From: Trileptium ribeirensis
Taxonomy: Eukaryota > Nematoda > Enoplea > Enoplida > Thoracostomopsidae
DNA length: 64,000 nt
Reading direction: 5' to 3'
Assembly: GCA_030248225.1 (NCBI GenBank)
Contig: JASANE010000801.1
Coordinates: 1 to 64,000 of the forward strand
Both the position numbers and the translations under genes were made by a program. The stretch's first letter is position 1. Each line of letters begins with the position of its first letter. This document shows, piece after piece, positions 9,640 to 21,236 of the stretch. The notes below the pieces were generated by a model. The model searched no databases. It worked only from the letters and a program-made list of their open reading frames with translations, and was not told where the DNA came from.

Positions 9640-11720
9640 TAATATGGTCTGAGGTCAGAATCTAGCTTTAAAAGTCTAGAGCCGTACCTAGGCTACAAGC
9701 TCTCGAGCCTGCACTGAAAAAGCGCAGCTACCAGCTTATTGTGACACTATTCAAGGTTTTTGAAGGTGAATCTTTAGCGACCATGGTTGGATAAACACCA
9801 TGTTAAGATTCCATATCGTCTTCTGTGATAGTTTAACAATGACTGCCCTGACAAGCAGCAGTGTTGATGTCGACCCAGGCGGCGTGCGGTCTTTCGCGGA
9901 TACTGACGGCCACCCTTCGGTAGATCTTGATATGCTAAAACCATTAGGTATGACATGGACGGTTCGACTGTCTTATTTTTACGTTTTCAAACAATGCAGT
10001 CACCGCGACGTGGCTTATTAGCTAGGGCTTCTAATTTGGCGACTCACGCTTTCAATTCACGACTACTGGGTTCAGGCGTATCATAACAGTTTTAGCAATA
10101 CCCTTGGAGGTTGGGCTACAACATCGTTTGGTTTAGTGATTACGATCCAGCGAATGGATTACGTCGGGTTATAGAACTTCTAAAAATATTTTCTGCATTC
10201 CCAGTGACTAAAGGAGTAACCACGAGCTCATTTAGTTAGTTTCTACTGTTAAATACAAATCTACAAGAGAGCAATAGATAAAGACCAACTTAATAGCCTG
10301 GCGGTGTTCAAATCAATTGAGACCATCTTATCTACGAACATGAAGCATTTATATATATATTTTAGTTGCCTGATGGAAATATGTAGCGCTTTCTCAAACG
10401 GAGCATTACATGTATTTCATTTCAGCATTTGAAAGTTATATTTGCCAGTGTATGTTTTCGTATATATACATTGATGAGCATAGGTTAGCTGAGTTTATCG
10501 AATGATAAAAATAAGGGCCAAACAAGGATCAAGCCAAGTTTCGTCTATAAAAAGAGGTGAATATATACTTAAAATGAGTACCAAAGGGCAAAAATTTATG
10601 GTTCATTTGCGGGCCTACGCTAAGCGTCGAGGCACAAAACACGACTATTCGAGGAGGAACGTGACATGACTCATCCAAAAATTACACGTGTATTAATTGT
10701 TATCCACTCTCCTTGCAAGTACCGTAAAAGAAAATTTAGACCATCGCTCAACTAAGGAACTGAGCAGCAGTTCAGTTGTTTGTGTATGCCTCTTTCAATT
10801 TTATACAGCGCCGTATAAATTATATATATACCAAAAATATTATACGATAAACAATTCGGACATGAAAACGTTAAAGTCGACTTGGCGCACAAATAATGAT
10901 TTCCCGTGCTAAATTAGCATCGTATATTTTAACAACGGAGTTCAGTTGAAACGTTTCTTGATTGCGGACATTAGAATCATGTCATTGATCGACCTTATAA
11001 ATGTGCGAATCACAGATTGGATTCTAACACAACTTGTAAACAGTAAAGATCGCGTAACGTGCGAAATAAGCTAATGCGCATAATAAGTTCTATAATTCTG
11101 TGAACTACAGGTCCCTGTTTACGGTCGGTGGATTGGGATGCCTATGACAACACTGTGTATATACTCACATTTTCACTTAATTTTGTGGCAAAATAACCAT
11201 AGTTGACGCACCTAAAGTATCGGTATATTATACTTATAATTACGAGCGACGCTACGTTAATCAGTTTAGCCACTGCCATGGTCATTTATTTTCGGAAACA
11301 CAGCAAATAACGAAGCAAACAAAAATACAACTCCCGTAATACGCCTCTGTGTGGGTAACTTCACAGCAAATGACTTCAAAACAATGGAAACCTGTCGGCT
11401 TAACATTTTATACTGAAGTTATTAATAGGCGTTGTGCTAAGTCCCTTAATCTTTTATATTTTCGATAAGCGCCCCTTTCATTGTTATGAAAACACATAAA
11501 GAAAAAATCTGCTCGATCTTATAATTCACAACGCCTTGCCCACTAGAAGTCGCACACATTGCTTTGTGGGCCCTGCGCAATGCTGTAAATTGTGTATATA
11601 TCAGAAACGGCCTGGAAGTGAAAGAGGACACAATGCATGTTTTTGTATACTGCAGTCGTGCATACTCTTTGCAAATTAGTACTATTATCCCATTGAAACG
11701 GAACTTGTTTGCTGCATGAC
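9640..11720. other. Intergenic, nothing recognised
   Basis: No supported gene. Short frames here have no recognisable homology. Confidence 0.4.
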
Positions 11721-11721
11721 A

Positions 11722-12117
11722 TACTAGGCATTCCAAATATAATCACGGTCATACAGAGAGGGAGCTACTAGACATTCCAAATATAATCACGGTCATACAG
11801 AGAGGGAGCTACTAGGCATTCCAAATATAATCACGGTGATACAGAGAGGGAGCTACTAGGCATTCCAAATATAATCACGGTGATACAGAGAGGGAGCTAC
11901 TAGGCATTCCAAATATAATCACGATCATACAGAGAGGGAGCTACCAGACATTCCAAATATAATCACGGTCATACAGAGAGGGAGCTACTAGGCATTCCAA
12001 ATATAATCACGATCATACAGAGAGGGAGCTACTAGGCATTCCAAATATAATCACGGTCATACAGAGAGGGAGCTACTAGGCATTCCAAATATAATCACGG
12101 TCATACAGAGAGTGAGG
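11722..12117. repeat. 44-bp satellite, 9 copies
   Basis: Nine head-to-tail units of exactly 44 bp, starting at 11722, 11766, 11810 and so on to 12074. The unit contains TACTAGGCATTCCAAATATA, ATCACGGTCAT and ACAGAGAGGGAGC. Divergence is very low: units differ mainly at GGTCAT/GGTGAT/GATCAT and AGGCAT/AGACAT. The constant period and near identity suggest recent amplification. Position: between the convergent kinase and NTPCR genes. Confidence 0.95.
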
Positions 12118-12880
12118 TATTGACTTTATCAGTTGCGTGGCTGTACGTACAATTTGGAAAGCTAAATGTTAAGATATGAGCGTGTCTTAGGGTCTGACGC
12201 TTTAACCGTTTTTAAAAATTCTCTTAATAAAGATTTGACTAGAATGAGATATGATGTAGGGGAACAAGACCTCTCTAAACATCCCTATAATCTTCAAGAG
12301 GAAGTGAAAGCTTTGACATATTTTGTACCAGAGCCAGCCTGTAACCACAAATACCTGTATTTAGCTATTTTATGTGAAGGTCAACTATTTGATAAAAATT
12401 TTGCAGTCTTTATAATCTGACTTGAACTGCCTATAGCAACTTACATCATGTCGTTGTCCTAGGTTGAACATATAATACCCTGTAAGTCAAATTCGACTAA
12501 ATTGAAGCAAGTCCAACCTGACTCGGTATATGGAACCACTCACTTTGAATAGGAAATAGCAACAATTTGTCTGTTTGGCGTAAGCTTGGGAATGCTGAAA
12601 CTTTATTTAAGCCCTTCGGAAACAACTTCAAAGGGGACTTACAAGACACGCGTAAGGTAGTCAGGAAGCCATGCCGTAGATGCCTTGGAAATTACCCTTA
12701 TGAATTAACCTCACTACATAAGCTAAGACTTTCCACAGTCAGTCAAATCAATTTCCCATTGCAATTATCCTATGTCAACCTCGTCAAATTTCACCAATTT
12801 CATAACAAGAATTTAGCCTACAACTGTGTAAAAGTGAAGGAATTTGCATATAATTTCATACACCAACATTCCAAACAAAA
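12118..12880. other. Spacer downstream of NTPCR
   Basis: A 130-codon open frame at 12567-12959 (+) starts at TTG, overlaps the NTPCR terminal exon on the other strand at its end, and has no recognised homology. I do not call it a gene. Confidence 0.4.
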
Positions 12881-12886
12881 TTTATT
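12881..12886 (-). promoter_or_regulatory. Candidate poly(A) signal of NTPCR
   Basis: AATAAA on the - strand about ten bases after the NTPCR stop codon. A further AATAAA overlaps the stop codon itself (ATAATAAATAA). Either could serve; the choice is inference. Confidence 0.45.
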
Positions 12887-12895
12887 GATAAACCA

Positions 12896-13232
12896 TTATT
12901 TATTATGCAGAGATAAATCGTTACATAACTTATCAAGTGTTGTCAGCAATTCGTCATGAAGCTGGTTTCTGTTGGCCCTTGTGACAGTACATATTAGCAC
13001 ATCAGGTCGACTTCTAATCGCTTCGACGTACGGAATGGATCGTCTCGTTGAATCAGGAGGTGCAGGAATTGTTGCAACTACAATTGGTCTGGCAGTCCCC
13101 GACGGTGCAGATGTTGGATCAAAGCAGCGAATGACATCAGTTTTAAACTGTCGGCTGAACAACTCCATTTTACCAATTTCGTCAATTATGATGACTGGAC
13201 TGGATTGCGTATGTTGACTCGGGACTGTCGAT
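12896..13232 (-). CDS. NTPCR: Nucleoside-triphosphatase NTPCR, exon 2
   Basis: Terminal exon of 337 nt, from after the acceptor TATTTCTGTAG to the stop at 12896. One base completes the split codon from exon 1. It encodes STVPSQHTQSSPVIIIDEIG then KMELFSRQF, the Walker B motif (IIIDEIGKMELFS) that is nearly invariant in cancer-related NTPase (THEP1 family), followed by a VATIPAP segment, an AIRSRPDV segment and VTRANRN, matching the IxxTIPxP, EEIRxRxDV and VTxxNRN positions of human NTPCR. The acceptor was chosen because it alone keeps the frame with exon 1; the alternative AG 16 bases upstream gives a stop. The joined protein is about 214 residues, slightly longer than the human 190. Confidence 0.9.
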
Positions 13233-13864
13233 CTACAGAAATATTGATCTGCATATAAAATAATTATAAATTGTCATTCAATTGTCACTGTAATGCATAA
13301 ATTATTAATAGTAAACGTAAGAAATCACAAAAATTGACCGGAGCAATAGGCAAAATATTTTATATCGTATTTGTGTAAACCTGTATTTCAACTAAATATT
13401 TAATCAATTTATAATAAGTATTACGTTTGAGACAACTGATGTCAAATTCACTATACAAAAAGCACACATTATAAACCACCATAGCTAAATAAATTAGTAT
13501 ACACGAAAAATTTTTTTCAGCTTTGAAAGTCATATTCATGACCAGCGAAATCGAAAACACCCGAGCGCAAAAAATCAGCAATTATGGGGTGATTTTATAA
13601 TTTGCATAAAATTAATTGATTTTATAATTAGCATATACGGCTAGATTAGGTCTGTAGAAATCTCCTCTTTGTGATCAGCGACATAGGAATCCGCCATGTG
13701 CAATTTTTTTTAATTTCCGAACACATTAAAAACTTTCAAAAAATCTGCTAATTAACTAATTAGCATGTTTTTCAAATAATAGTAATAAACAACAGATTCG
13801 TAATCAGCAAGGCGAGATGTAGTAAACGCACAATAGCTTTACACTAATTATTCATTGAAAATAA

Positions 13865-15290
13865 GTAATACCATCAACCAACTGCCCTGTCAAACGTAAG
13901 TAGAACGAATTTTTAGCACATATTTTTTCATTTTAACCCAGTAGGAATTGTTCATTTTCAGCTTATGTCATCAAATCAACACCAGTTCAATGTTTGTAAC
14001 AGTTGTCTTACCCATTTAGACAACTGAAGAATGTCTAAATTGAACCTGCTCAATTTGAAATTCGTAACAGAGTACGGATCGCTTAGAAGTAGGTAGGCTG
14101 GAAATTTTAAACTTGAACAAGGCACCACAGCGTAAGCAACTCTGAATCCTTTGCAATGCTGTTACCTGGTATAACATAAGTTGCATCAAACAATTAATTC
14201 TTATTTTGTAAATCAATATTGAATGATTGGAGCTAAGTATATACCATCCCTGCCGAAACTGTGTTTAGTTAATGACTTGTTTTTAAATGCACGTAGCAGT
14301 TCACAGTCTGGCATTTATAGAATTCAGCTGACAAATTAAAATCATACTTTGAGTAATTTTTCAGAACTAGATAAACCAACAAATTCAAGTTTCCAACTGA
14401 GTAACAAGTAACAACAGCCATACGTTTAGGCGATTGGAAGCAGCGAAATTATCTAGTATACGCCCTACGCGTTGCACAAACACTAAATGTGTCGAGGCTT
14501 ATGCAAAGATGTATAGTAAAAAACATTTTTGCTTCGTTAGTACTCCAAAAAACCGACAAACGCCATCTCTATCAATAATAGAGGTGAGAATTAAGGCTCT
14601 AGGCTTGGCTTGGCTCACGATGTCTGAAGACCCGAATCAGAGTCAAAAACCTGTCTGTAAGAGCAGAGCCTAGTTTATTTATTTGGACAAGTAGTGATCG
14701 ACTCTCAATGGCTGTTTTCTAAAAAAACAAAAATAATATTAAACCAGCTGACGTATAGTACAAAGACAGCCAACAGCAAGAACAGCTGACATAAATATGG
14801 ATCCGCACTTTAAGGCTCTAAAAGCGGCTATATATGCACATTTGGGTATTATGTTCTGTCTTGAATCACAACCTATATTATTAGTAGCCTAAGAGCAGAG
14901 CCTGGCTTTCCACGGGAAGTGACGAGCCGGACATGGTTCATAAAGAGCCGAGCCCAGTCTAATTCTGTCTGTGAGAGCCAAGCCAAACATAGTTCATAGA
15001 GAGCAGAGCCGAGCTTAAAAATCTGTAACTTCTATCTAATCTATAAATCGATACTCTAAAATCTCTAATCGATAAATATCTTTAGCTTCCTCAACTTCTT
15101 ATAGGTTTCACACAGACAATAAAATCAACAAAATACATTAAGTTCGATGCAGAAGTAACTTTCAAAAAATTTTAAATCCACAGTATCTTTAGTTTAACCT
15201 TCATTTCTTTTACTATAATATATATTTCTAAGACCAAGTTCCAGATCCACTTCTTGATGCCGGAAAATTTCGGTCCGGCTATTCTCTCAG
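13865..15290 (-). mobile_element. hAT-like element, copy 3, diverged and interrupted
   Basis: Aligns by eye with copy 2 from AACTGCC...TCAAACGTAAGTAG (13875) through GGTAACAGAGTA-like and AAACCGACA-like words, to ATTTCGGTCCGGCTATTCTC (15270-15290), the diverged terminal CCGG arm. The other end, corresponding to 17253-17460 of copy 2, is absent and replaced by another repeat. About 450 bp (roughly 14580-15040) have no counterpart in copies 1 and 2 and look like a nested insertion. This is the oldest of the three copies by divergence. Confidence 0.7.
14580..15040. mobile_element. Nested insertion rich in GAGCCGAGCC words
   Basis: Begins with TTAAGGCTCTAGGCTTGGCT and ends with GAGCAGAGCCGAGCTTAAA, which reads as an imperfect inverted repeat (TTTAAGCTCGGCTCTGCTC). 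GAGCAGAGCC and GAGCCGAGCC recur inside. It interrupts copy 3 of the hAT-like family at a place where copies 1 and 2 are continuous. A short-inverted-repeat DNA element is the likely identity, with approximate boundaries. Confidence 0.5.
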
Positions 15291-15503
15291 ATATAAACGT
15301 AAAAGTGCGCTGCAAATTTCACGACACCTTATGGCGTAGGCAGCTGCGCATATCTGGAGCGTGTAATTAAAACTTTCAACACAGAATTCCTCAATTCAGA
15401 ACGAAGCATATGCGTTTTCAATTTGTCAACAATAATTATTCTCACAAGGTAATTATTTTTCACGAATTAATGAGTATAGCTACGTTAATGAAGACCAACT
15501 TAC

Positions 15504-15811
15504 ATTTGTAAACTAGGCAAAGCTACACTTTCAAATGCCGGTACATCGACAAAATATTTTCCAACTTTCGGTGGAGCGCGTTCAGACCCGTGCGGAATTT
15601 GTGTTGACGAAAGCGTGGCTTCACGACCAGAGATAACGTCGATTCCCTTGAAACCAGTCCTTCCTGCACCTGGCGATCGAATTTCGGTAGTAACGAAGCC
15701 TTGTACATAATAATTGCTTGATTTTGATAGCGTCTGTGAAAGGCCTTTAATAAGCGTTGTTTTACCTACTCCAGGTAAGCCAGTAATTAAAATATGCTGC
15801 TTTACTGACAT
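15504..15811 (-). CDS. NTPCR: Nucleoside-triphosphatase NTPCR, exon 1
   Basis: First coding exon, 308 nt (102 codons plus two bases), from ATG at 15811 to donor GTAAGT. It starts MSVKQHILITGLPGVGKTTL, a classic Walker A P-loop (GLPGVGKTT) at residues 10-18 and at the same distance from the N-terminus as in NTPCR/THEP1 proteins. It continues with GFVTTEIRSPGAGRTGFKGI, the GFxTxExRxxGxRxGFxxV motif of the family, and KVGKYFVDVPAFESVALPSL, matching the RVGxYxVDxxxFExxALPxL motif. The family hydrolyses nucleoside triphosphates slowly; its cellular role is poorly defined. The complete gene is two exons, and all diagnostic motifs are intact. Confidence 0.93.
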
Positions 15812-15830
15812 TGTATATGCGTACAGCTAA

Positions 15831-16156
15831 ATCTACATATTTAGTAAAACTTGAGGTTAGTTTTTCACTGCAAACAATGTGTTAAGACAACTGAGACTAA
15901 AATAATTGATGAGATGGGTGTCAACGTATCAATTATTGTTCCGGGTGAAACATTCGCGGACACATACTCCACAAGTTCGCGTTAATGACCTACATATTTA
16001 GTAAAACTTGGCTTAAAACTTGAGGTTAGTTTTTCACAGCAAACAATGTGTTAAGACATCTGAGACTAAAATAATTGATGAGTTGGGTGTCAACGTATCA
16101 ATTATTTGTTCCGGGTGAAATATTCGCGGACACATACTCCACAAATTCGCGTTAAT
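15831..16156. repeat. Tandem duplication upstream of NTPCR
   Basis: Two direct copies, about 15831-15986 and 15988-16156, sharing CTACATATTTAGTAAAACTT, GTTAGTTTTTCAC(T/A)GCAAAC and GTGTCAACGTATCAATTATT among others. Copy 2 carries an extra GCTTAAAACTTG, itself a short internal duplication. Few substitutions separate the copies. The duplication begins about 20 bp upstream of the NTPCR ATG on the promoter/5'-UTR side, so it may double cis elements (inference). Confidence 0.9.
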
Positions 16157-16159
16157 TTT

Positions 16160-16720
16160 ATAATCCGGATATTTCTTGGAGGTATAAATGCATTTGCATT
16201 GACAGTTGGAACAACCAATGAAACCAATAATCAATGAATAAATACGCACAAGAGAGTGACCCTCAGTAATACTCGCCTACGTTGCCATGAATGATGGCAT
16301 GGTCGTTTTTTCGGGTTACTACTAATCGGCCGTATATTAACCAGAATGGCCGCACTACAACGTCGTTTGGTATCTTTCAGACATTCAAAAATTGAATCTT
16401 CTAAATAACAGTTTAATATAATGAGTATTTTACACTTAAAACGTACAATGGAATTTGAAGCCTAGCAAGTAGTAAAAATGTAAATTGGAAAAATATATGA
16501 CGAATTTCGGTATATTAAATTGTCACCAAACGTTGTAAAAAAACTATACAACCACAAATTTGCACTAGTTCCCTTTAGTTCGTCAAGACCTTAGGCATCT
16601 TTTTTAGAAGCACCACAGCCATAAACTCTTCTTCAGTTTTGACGATATAGCTTAAATTTGGGTACCATTCAACAGCTCGATAAGGCGGTTCCGAAAAAGG
16701 CCATTTCGGCCATACCTATT
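16160..16720. other. Non-coding, nothing recognised
   Basis: No gene or repeat supported. Confidence 0.35.
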
Positions 16721-16726
16721 TACTAA

Positions 16727-16947
16727 TGTAACCTACGTGGTCCTAGGGGTGTTTAGAACCACCGTAGATTACACACGAACTATACCGAATATTTACGCAA
16801 AATTCTCCACCAATATATCCAATGCTTTATTTCTTATCCTTAAGACCTTAATGTGTCATCACTTATAACAAACTCGTTTGTTTCTGGCAGTACAACACAA
16901 TTCAGATAATACACATATAAGACACATAAACGGCTGAACCGTACTCA
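16727..16947 (-). repeat. LTR-like repeat, copy 1 (solo or distal LTR)
   Basis: About 220 bp nearly identical to 26097-26315, same orientation. Read on the - strand it ends ...CTACGTAGGTTACA-like (terminal TACA), read on + it starts TGTAACCTACGTGGTCCTAG. It contains - strand AATAAA words, as expected of an LTR with a poly(A) site. Unlike the other copy it is not followed by a primer-binding-site-like stretch, and no polypurine tract precedes it, so it is either a solo LTR or a rearranged distal LTR. No target duplication seen. Confidence 0.6.
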
Positions 16948-17244
16948 CTTGATCGCGCAGCTTCTGAGGCCGACTGAGGCCCTGATCTAACTGCGCAACC
17001 GCTTAAATAAACTTTCTAAACCCGATTTCTTGGAACTCAAAAGAAACCTAGTTTTCAAATCTCCCTAACCCGTTAGATTTTAATATAATTGCTGCCAACC
17101 GGGTTATGAATTCTTAGAACTGTAAAATTCGCTCTCTAACATAAATTCTAATTTCTGCGTTAGAGAACCCCTTTTTATGAAATTCTTGGAATCCCTAACT
17201 CAAAACAATTTTCGTGAAAATCCAGCAGAAATACACTTACATAT

Positions 17245-18431
17245 CCGCTAATCAGGGAGTAACCGGAATTCCGTTTCCGGTTCCGCCGAAAATCGTGTTC
17301 CGGTTGCGGTTCCGGCAAAGGGCAAAAACCATACCGGAACCGGAATTCCGGTTTAAAAATTTTGTTTGAAATTTTCCACGTTTTTTGCTTCATCCTGTAA
17401 TCCAAACATATGTAATATATATTATACAATGATCAAGCTCCAATAAAACCAAGCAAAAGAAAAGATTAACTAACCAATTTGCCGTGTGAAACGTAAGTAG
17501 GGCACATAATTTGAGCAGGAATTTTTCATAATAACCTGCAGGAGTTTGTTAAATCAAAGCCAGGTCGATGCTTGTAGCAGCTATTTCACACATTCAGAAG
17601 TCTGCGGGGTACGTTCGAACTATACCGGTCCAACTCGGTAACAGAGTATGGCTCACGTAGAAGTACTTAGCCTATGCTTGGCTAACATAAATTGCGTCAA
17701 GGACCAGCCGGTGCGCTTTAAACTTTGTAAATCAGGTGAAATTGAAGTAACGTTATCTGCAACGCAAGCAGAAACTGCTTCCTTGGCAATGAAGTGTATT
17801 TATTGAAACTGTGCCAGCAGCATCACAGTGTGTCTCATTTATAGCATTCTGATTAGAAAGTTATCATCATTATCATCTAACTGACGAGCACTGTTTGTCC
17901 AACGCTAGCCTAAACAGTGTCTCTTACCACTGATCAGAAAATTACTTTTTATCTATTAATTTTTCCTGAATCATATAAACCAATAATTTCAACTTTCCTA
18001 CAGAACAACATCTAACAAACGTATATGTAGTAAAGGGAGGCGAATAGGGACAGAGCGAAAGCGTTTATTCTACGCTCCAAGCTTTGTAAGCACATTCGAT
18101 TTGACGCAGTATACGCAATGGTGTATAGCGGAAGACATTTTTTGCTCTGAATGTCCAAAAACCGACATATGTGATCGATAAATAAACATTATTAGCTTCC
18201 TCAGTCTCTTTAAAGTTTCAGAAAGGCAATAATACCATCGCAACACATTAAGTTTAATGTAAAAGTTATTTTTCATGCATTTTAAATCCACTATACCTTC
18301 ATTTCTTCCATCTTCTGTTTTACTATATATAAATTTCGAAGACCAGGTTCCGGTTCCGGATCCGGTTTAAATGGACGGTTCCGGTTGCTGGTTCCGGTAA
18401 ATTTCGGTTCCGGTTATTCCCTGCCGCTAAT
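17245..18431 (-). mobile_element. hAT-like non-autonomous element, copy 2, with 8-bp TSD
   Basis: Element 17253-18423 (1171 bp), flanked by perfect 8-bp duplications CCGCTAAT at 17245-17252 and 18424-18431. The + strand left end is CAGGGAGTAACCGGAATTCC and the right end is CGGTTCCGGTTATTCCCTG, so it is inverted with respect to copy 1. Homology to copy 1 runs over the full length, including the CCGG arms, a GTTAACTAACC/AATTTGCCGTGTGAAACG region and TTTACTACAT-type coding-like parts. No transposase ORF. Two independent insertions with different 8-bp duplications prove that this is a real mobile family. Confidence 0.9.
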
Positions 18432-18439
18432 GCAAGTGT

Positions 18440-18825
18440 AATAGTTAAGGCACCCAGGGCTTACACTGAAATTCGATAGGTACCTAAACTATAGCCCTGA
18501 CACACAAATTTTAAAATTTTTAATTGTTTTAAACTCTCTTAAACTTATAATTTTCACGAATTAAATAAATTCTTATTACCAGAAATGACCGAGGGGATGA
18601 AGTCCTTAACTCCCTAACGGGTGGGCCAAATGATGCGAAATTTAGTATGTATTATCTCCAACGTGCCCTATGGCATTTGGCATCAAATTCGCATATGCCC
18701 AAACCATCCCCCTGTCTAGTTTAACACGATTTCTATAGTACTTAAAAGTTTTATTTTAATGTGATGGGAAAATTGTGATCTCAAAACTATTGCGATTTTC
18801 TAGCAATTACACATATTACATACGC
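18440..18825. other. Non-coding, nothing recognised
   Basis: No supported features. Confidence 0.35.
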
Positions 18826-18829
18826 CTCA

Positions 18830-19145
18830 CACATGATGCACAAAACAAACAACTTACAAACAAAACATTTTGCATTCAATTACACCCGGTTCGCACGTAA
18901 TGGAGAAGGCAAACAACTGCACACATATAAAGAAACCACTAATGAATTATACAGTTGTAAACACACGAAATGTAGGTATGTAGTAAACAAAATACACAAC
19001 TCATACATATTACAAACAAGGCCTACACTTTCCCACCGTAGTTCATGACGTGTAGCGGTTATAGATATGACATAAGACAATATGCTTTACACGATGGAAC
19101 TTTTCCCACGGCAACACATCGTTACATTACCCCCTCCGTCACGCA
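18830..19145 (-). mobile_element. Possible LTR boundary of a Gypsy-like element
   Basis: On the - strand, GACGGAGGGGGTAA (a polypurine-tract-like run at about 19128-19142) is followed by TGTAACGATGTGTTGCC. A purine run directly before TGTAACG is the usual arrangement at the 3' LTR of Gypsy-type retrotransposons. The sequence beyond it is AT-rich without ORF. No second LTR, integrase or target duplication was found in the window, so this remains a weak call. Confidence 0.35.
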
Positions 19146-19149
19146 AAAA

Positions 19150-21230
19150 TTTGTCTCCAAATTTTCCTAACTTTTGTTAATATGCCATTATCCACATCGC
19201 AAACAACAATTAATAAAATGCAACCATTCACTGAAAATTCAATTACTTACAAATCAATCAAAGCAATCATTCATTATACGGCAATAATTTATATCAGTCA
19301 GGGTCTTCTTTTAACGAAATAGGCTTTTTTAACCATTGTCCATAGGCTATCGAGTTGAAACCAATTAACGACCGCACTATTAATCACCACCGCCATGCTG
19401 CACCATACTAGCCCCCAATTCACGCTAATTGTTCCTTATAAATTATTACACTAGCCGTATAGCGATACCAAGGCCATATCGCACGCAATAAATGAACAAA
19501 CCACCGCCGGAATACAATTTGGCGCAGATACTGGCCTATTTACTAGTGACCGGAGGAAAAGTAACCATTTTTACCAACAATCATATGTGCATAATGACCA
19601 AATAGCATAAACTTCACGATTTTCGGCACAGCATCATCTATGATAACATCATGAGCATTTAAGTTCAACCATCGCACGCAGACACGTCCTCAGTTATTAT
19701 ACCTGTGGTTGATCGATAAAACATTCATTTGACGATACTGGAAGCATTATGTAACTCCATGTTTCATAATCTTTCTACATCGTATACTTATAAAATACAC
19801 AAAAAATATAAACACATATATTAACACACATTGAAACGTACCAAAAGATTTAAATATTTCATTGACTTTTACTATAGAATATGCAAAAATATTTTTCGTA
19901 GTGATCTGTTAACTCATAAGTACAAAAATATACATATTATATGAATATTACGTATAAATTCAGGACCAATATAACCGACCCAATACAGCTTTTTTGTTCG
20001 ATTATACGTTGAAAAAAAATTAGACGGAATAGCATAGCAGTTTTTGATGGTCTCTATGCTTTCGAAAATGTGTACCTATACACATATAGAGTCACAGTTA
20101 TGAGTTTATTCTGAATGATGTATTTTAGTTATTTCATCTATACCTTAATGCCCCGAATAACAAAGCTAAAACATCATCTGCACCAGAACTAGTAAATTTT
20201 GCATATACATATCTGTCTCTCCATTATTTGCACCAATGGTCGATTAAGTTAAGCAACTGTAACTATATAAACATAAATACATCATTAAAAATTGAGGCTT
20301 TTTTAACTCTGAGAATAGTATGTGAGGTGAAACAAAGCTAAAAACTTTTATTAGTGGGTAATGACGAAATTTGAAAATATCTTAATAATTTTTTGTAACA
20401 GTTGGTTGGTCGGATAGATTTAGCAAAAAAATACCTGAAACCTCTTATCTCCCTTAAGCGTAAATCCCAACTTCGACATTTTCCCCTCGACAATAGAACA
20501 AACGGCCTCGGTTAATGTCACAAAGGGACCTGGTAAATCACATTATTTGTTATAGTTCGACAGCCGATATCCTCGAAAGTCAGCATTCTCCACCTTAGTT
20601 CTCAGGCAATATACTAATATATGATTTTATGTTGTTTCTACACGCTTACACGCTACGGGCTAATATTCCCTGATTTCAAAACTATAGCTATATTTTGTGT
20701 TCAATTGCGTAACTGGCTTATTTCCGCACCCATTAACTATTAACTAATCACTGAACACATCTTAAAATATTATAATAAATATTTAGGATGGTCATAAAAT
20801 AACGAATAAGTGTTAACACTAATGTTGCTTTTATAGCAAGTATCTACTACATGCAATATATATAATATATGCCTATAGGAAATTGATATTATTCTTTCAA
20901 CCCCTTACGTTTTTTGTTTTATTCATATATGAATCTTGTTACAAAAATAATGTGTTTAGAGAAATAGTTTTTAAAAAATATTTTTTGCGAACAACGAAGA
21001 ACCGCAATTTCTACATTTTACTTGTAAACAGTTTTGTAAACACATTAGGTTCTTTTTTATTGTGAATCGCTAGATTATTTTATATACAAAGATGTATAAA
21101 CGATTTTACAAACGAACTGTTTGTTGCGTATTATGAAATGCTACAGGAAACAGAATCAAATAAACGATGAGCATATATTTCTAGTATGAGTAAAATTTAT
21201 GTCGCTATTTGATATTGACAGCGTGAACAG
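19150..21230. other. AT-rich stretch without recognised features
   Basis: Two kilobases with no supported gene. If the LTR boundary at 19.13 kb is real, the flanking - strand sequence would be the body of that element, but I see no recognisable pol motif here. Confidence 0.35.
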
Positions 21231-21236
21231 CCGAGG

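Larger units (their letters stand above)
13233..15503 (-). other. NTPCR intron with a diverged hAT-like copy
   Basis: Single 2.27-kb intron, donor GTAAGT at 15503-15498, acceptor CTGTAG ending at 13233. Most of its length is transposon: a diverged copy of the hAT-like family (13865-15290) with a nested insertion, and a small repeat near 13795-13860 shared with 39265-39340 (the words AATAGCTTTACACTAA and TTATTGAAAA). Confidence 0.8.

Noticed and set aside
12567..12959. 130-codon frame downstream of NTPCR
   Set aside because: Starts at TTG, has no recognised homology, and its end overlaps the NTPCR terminal exon on the opposite strand.
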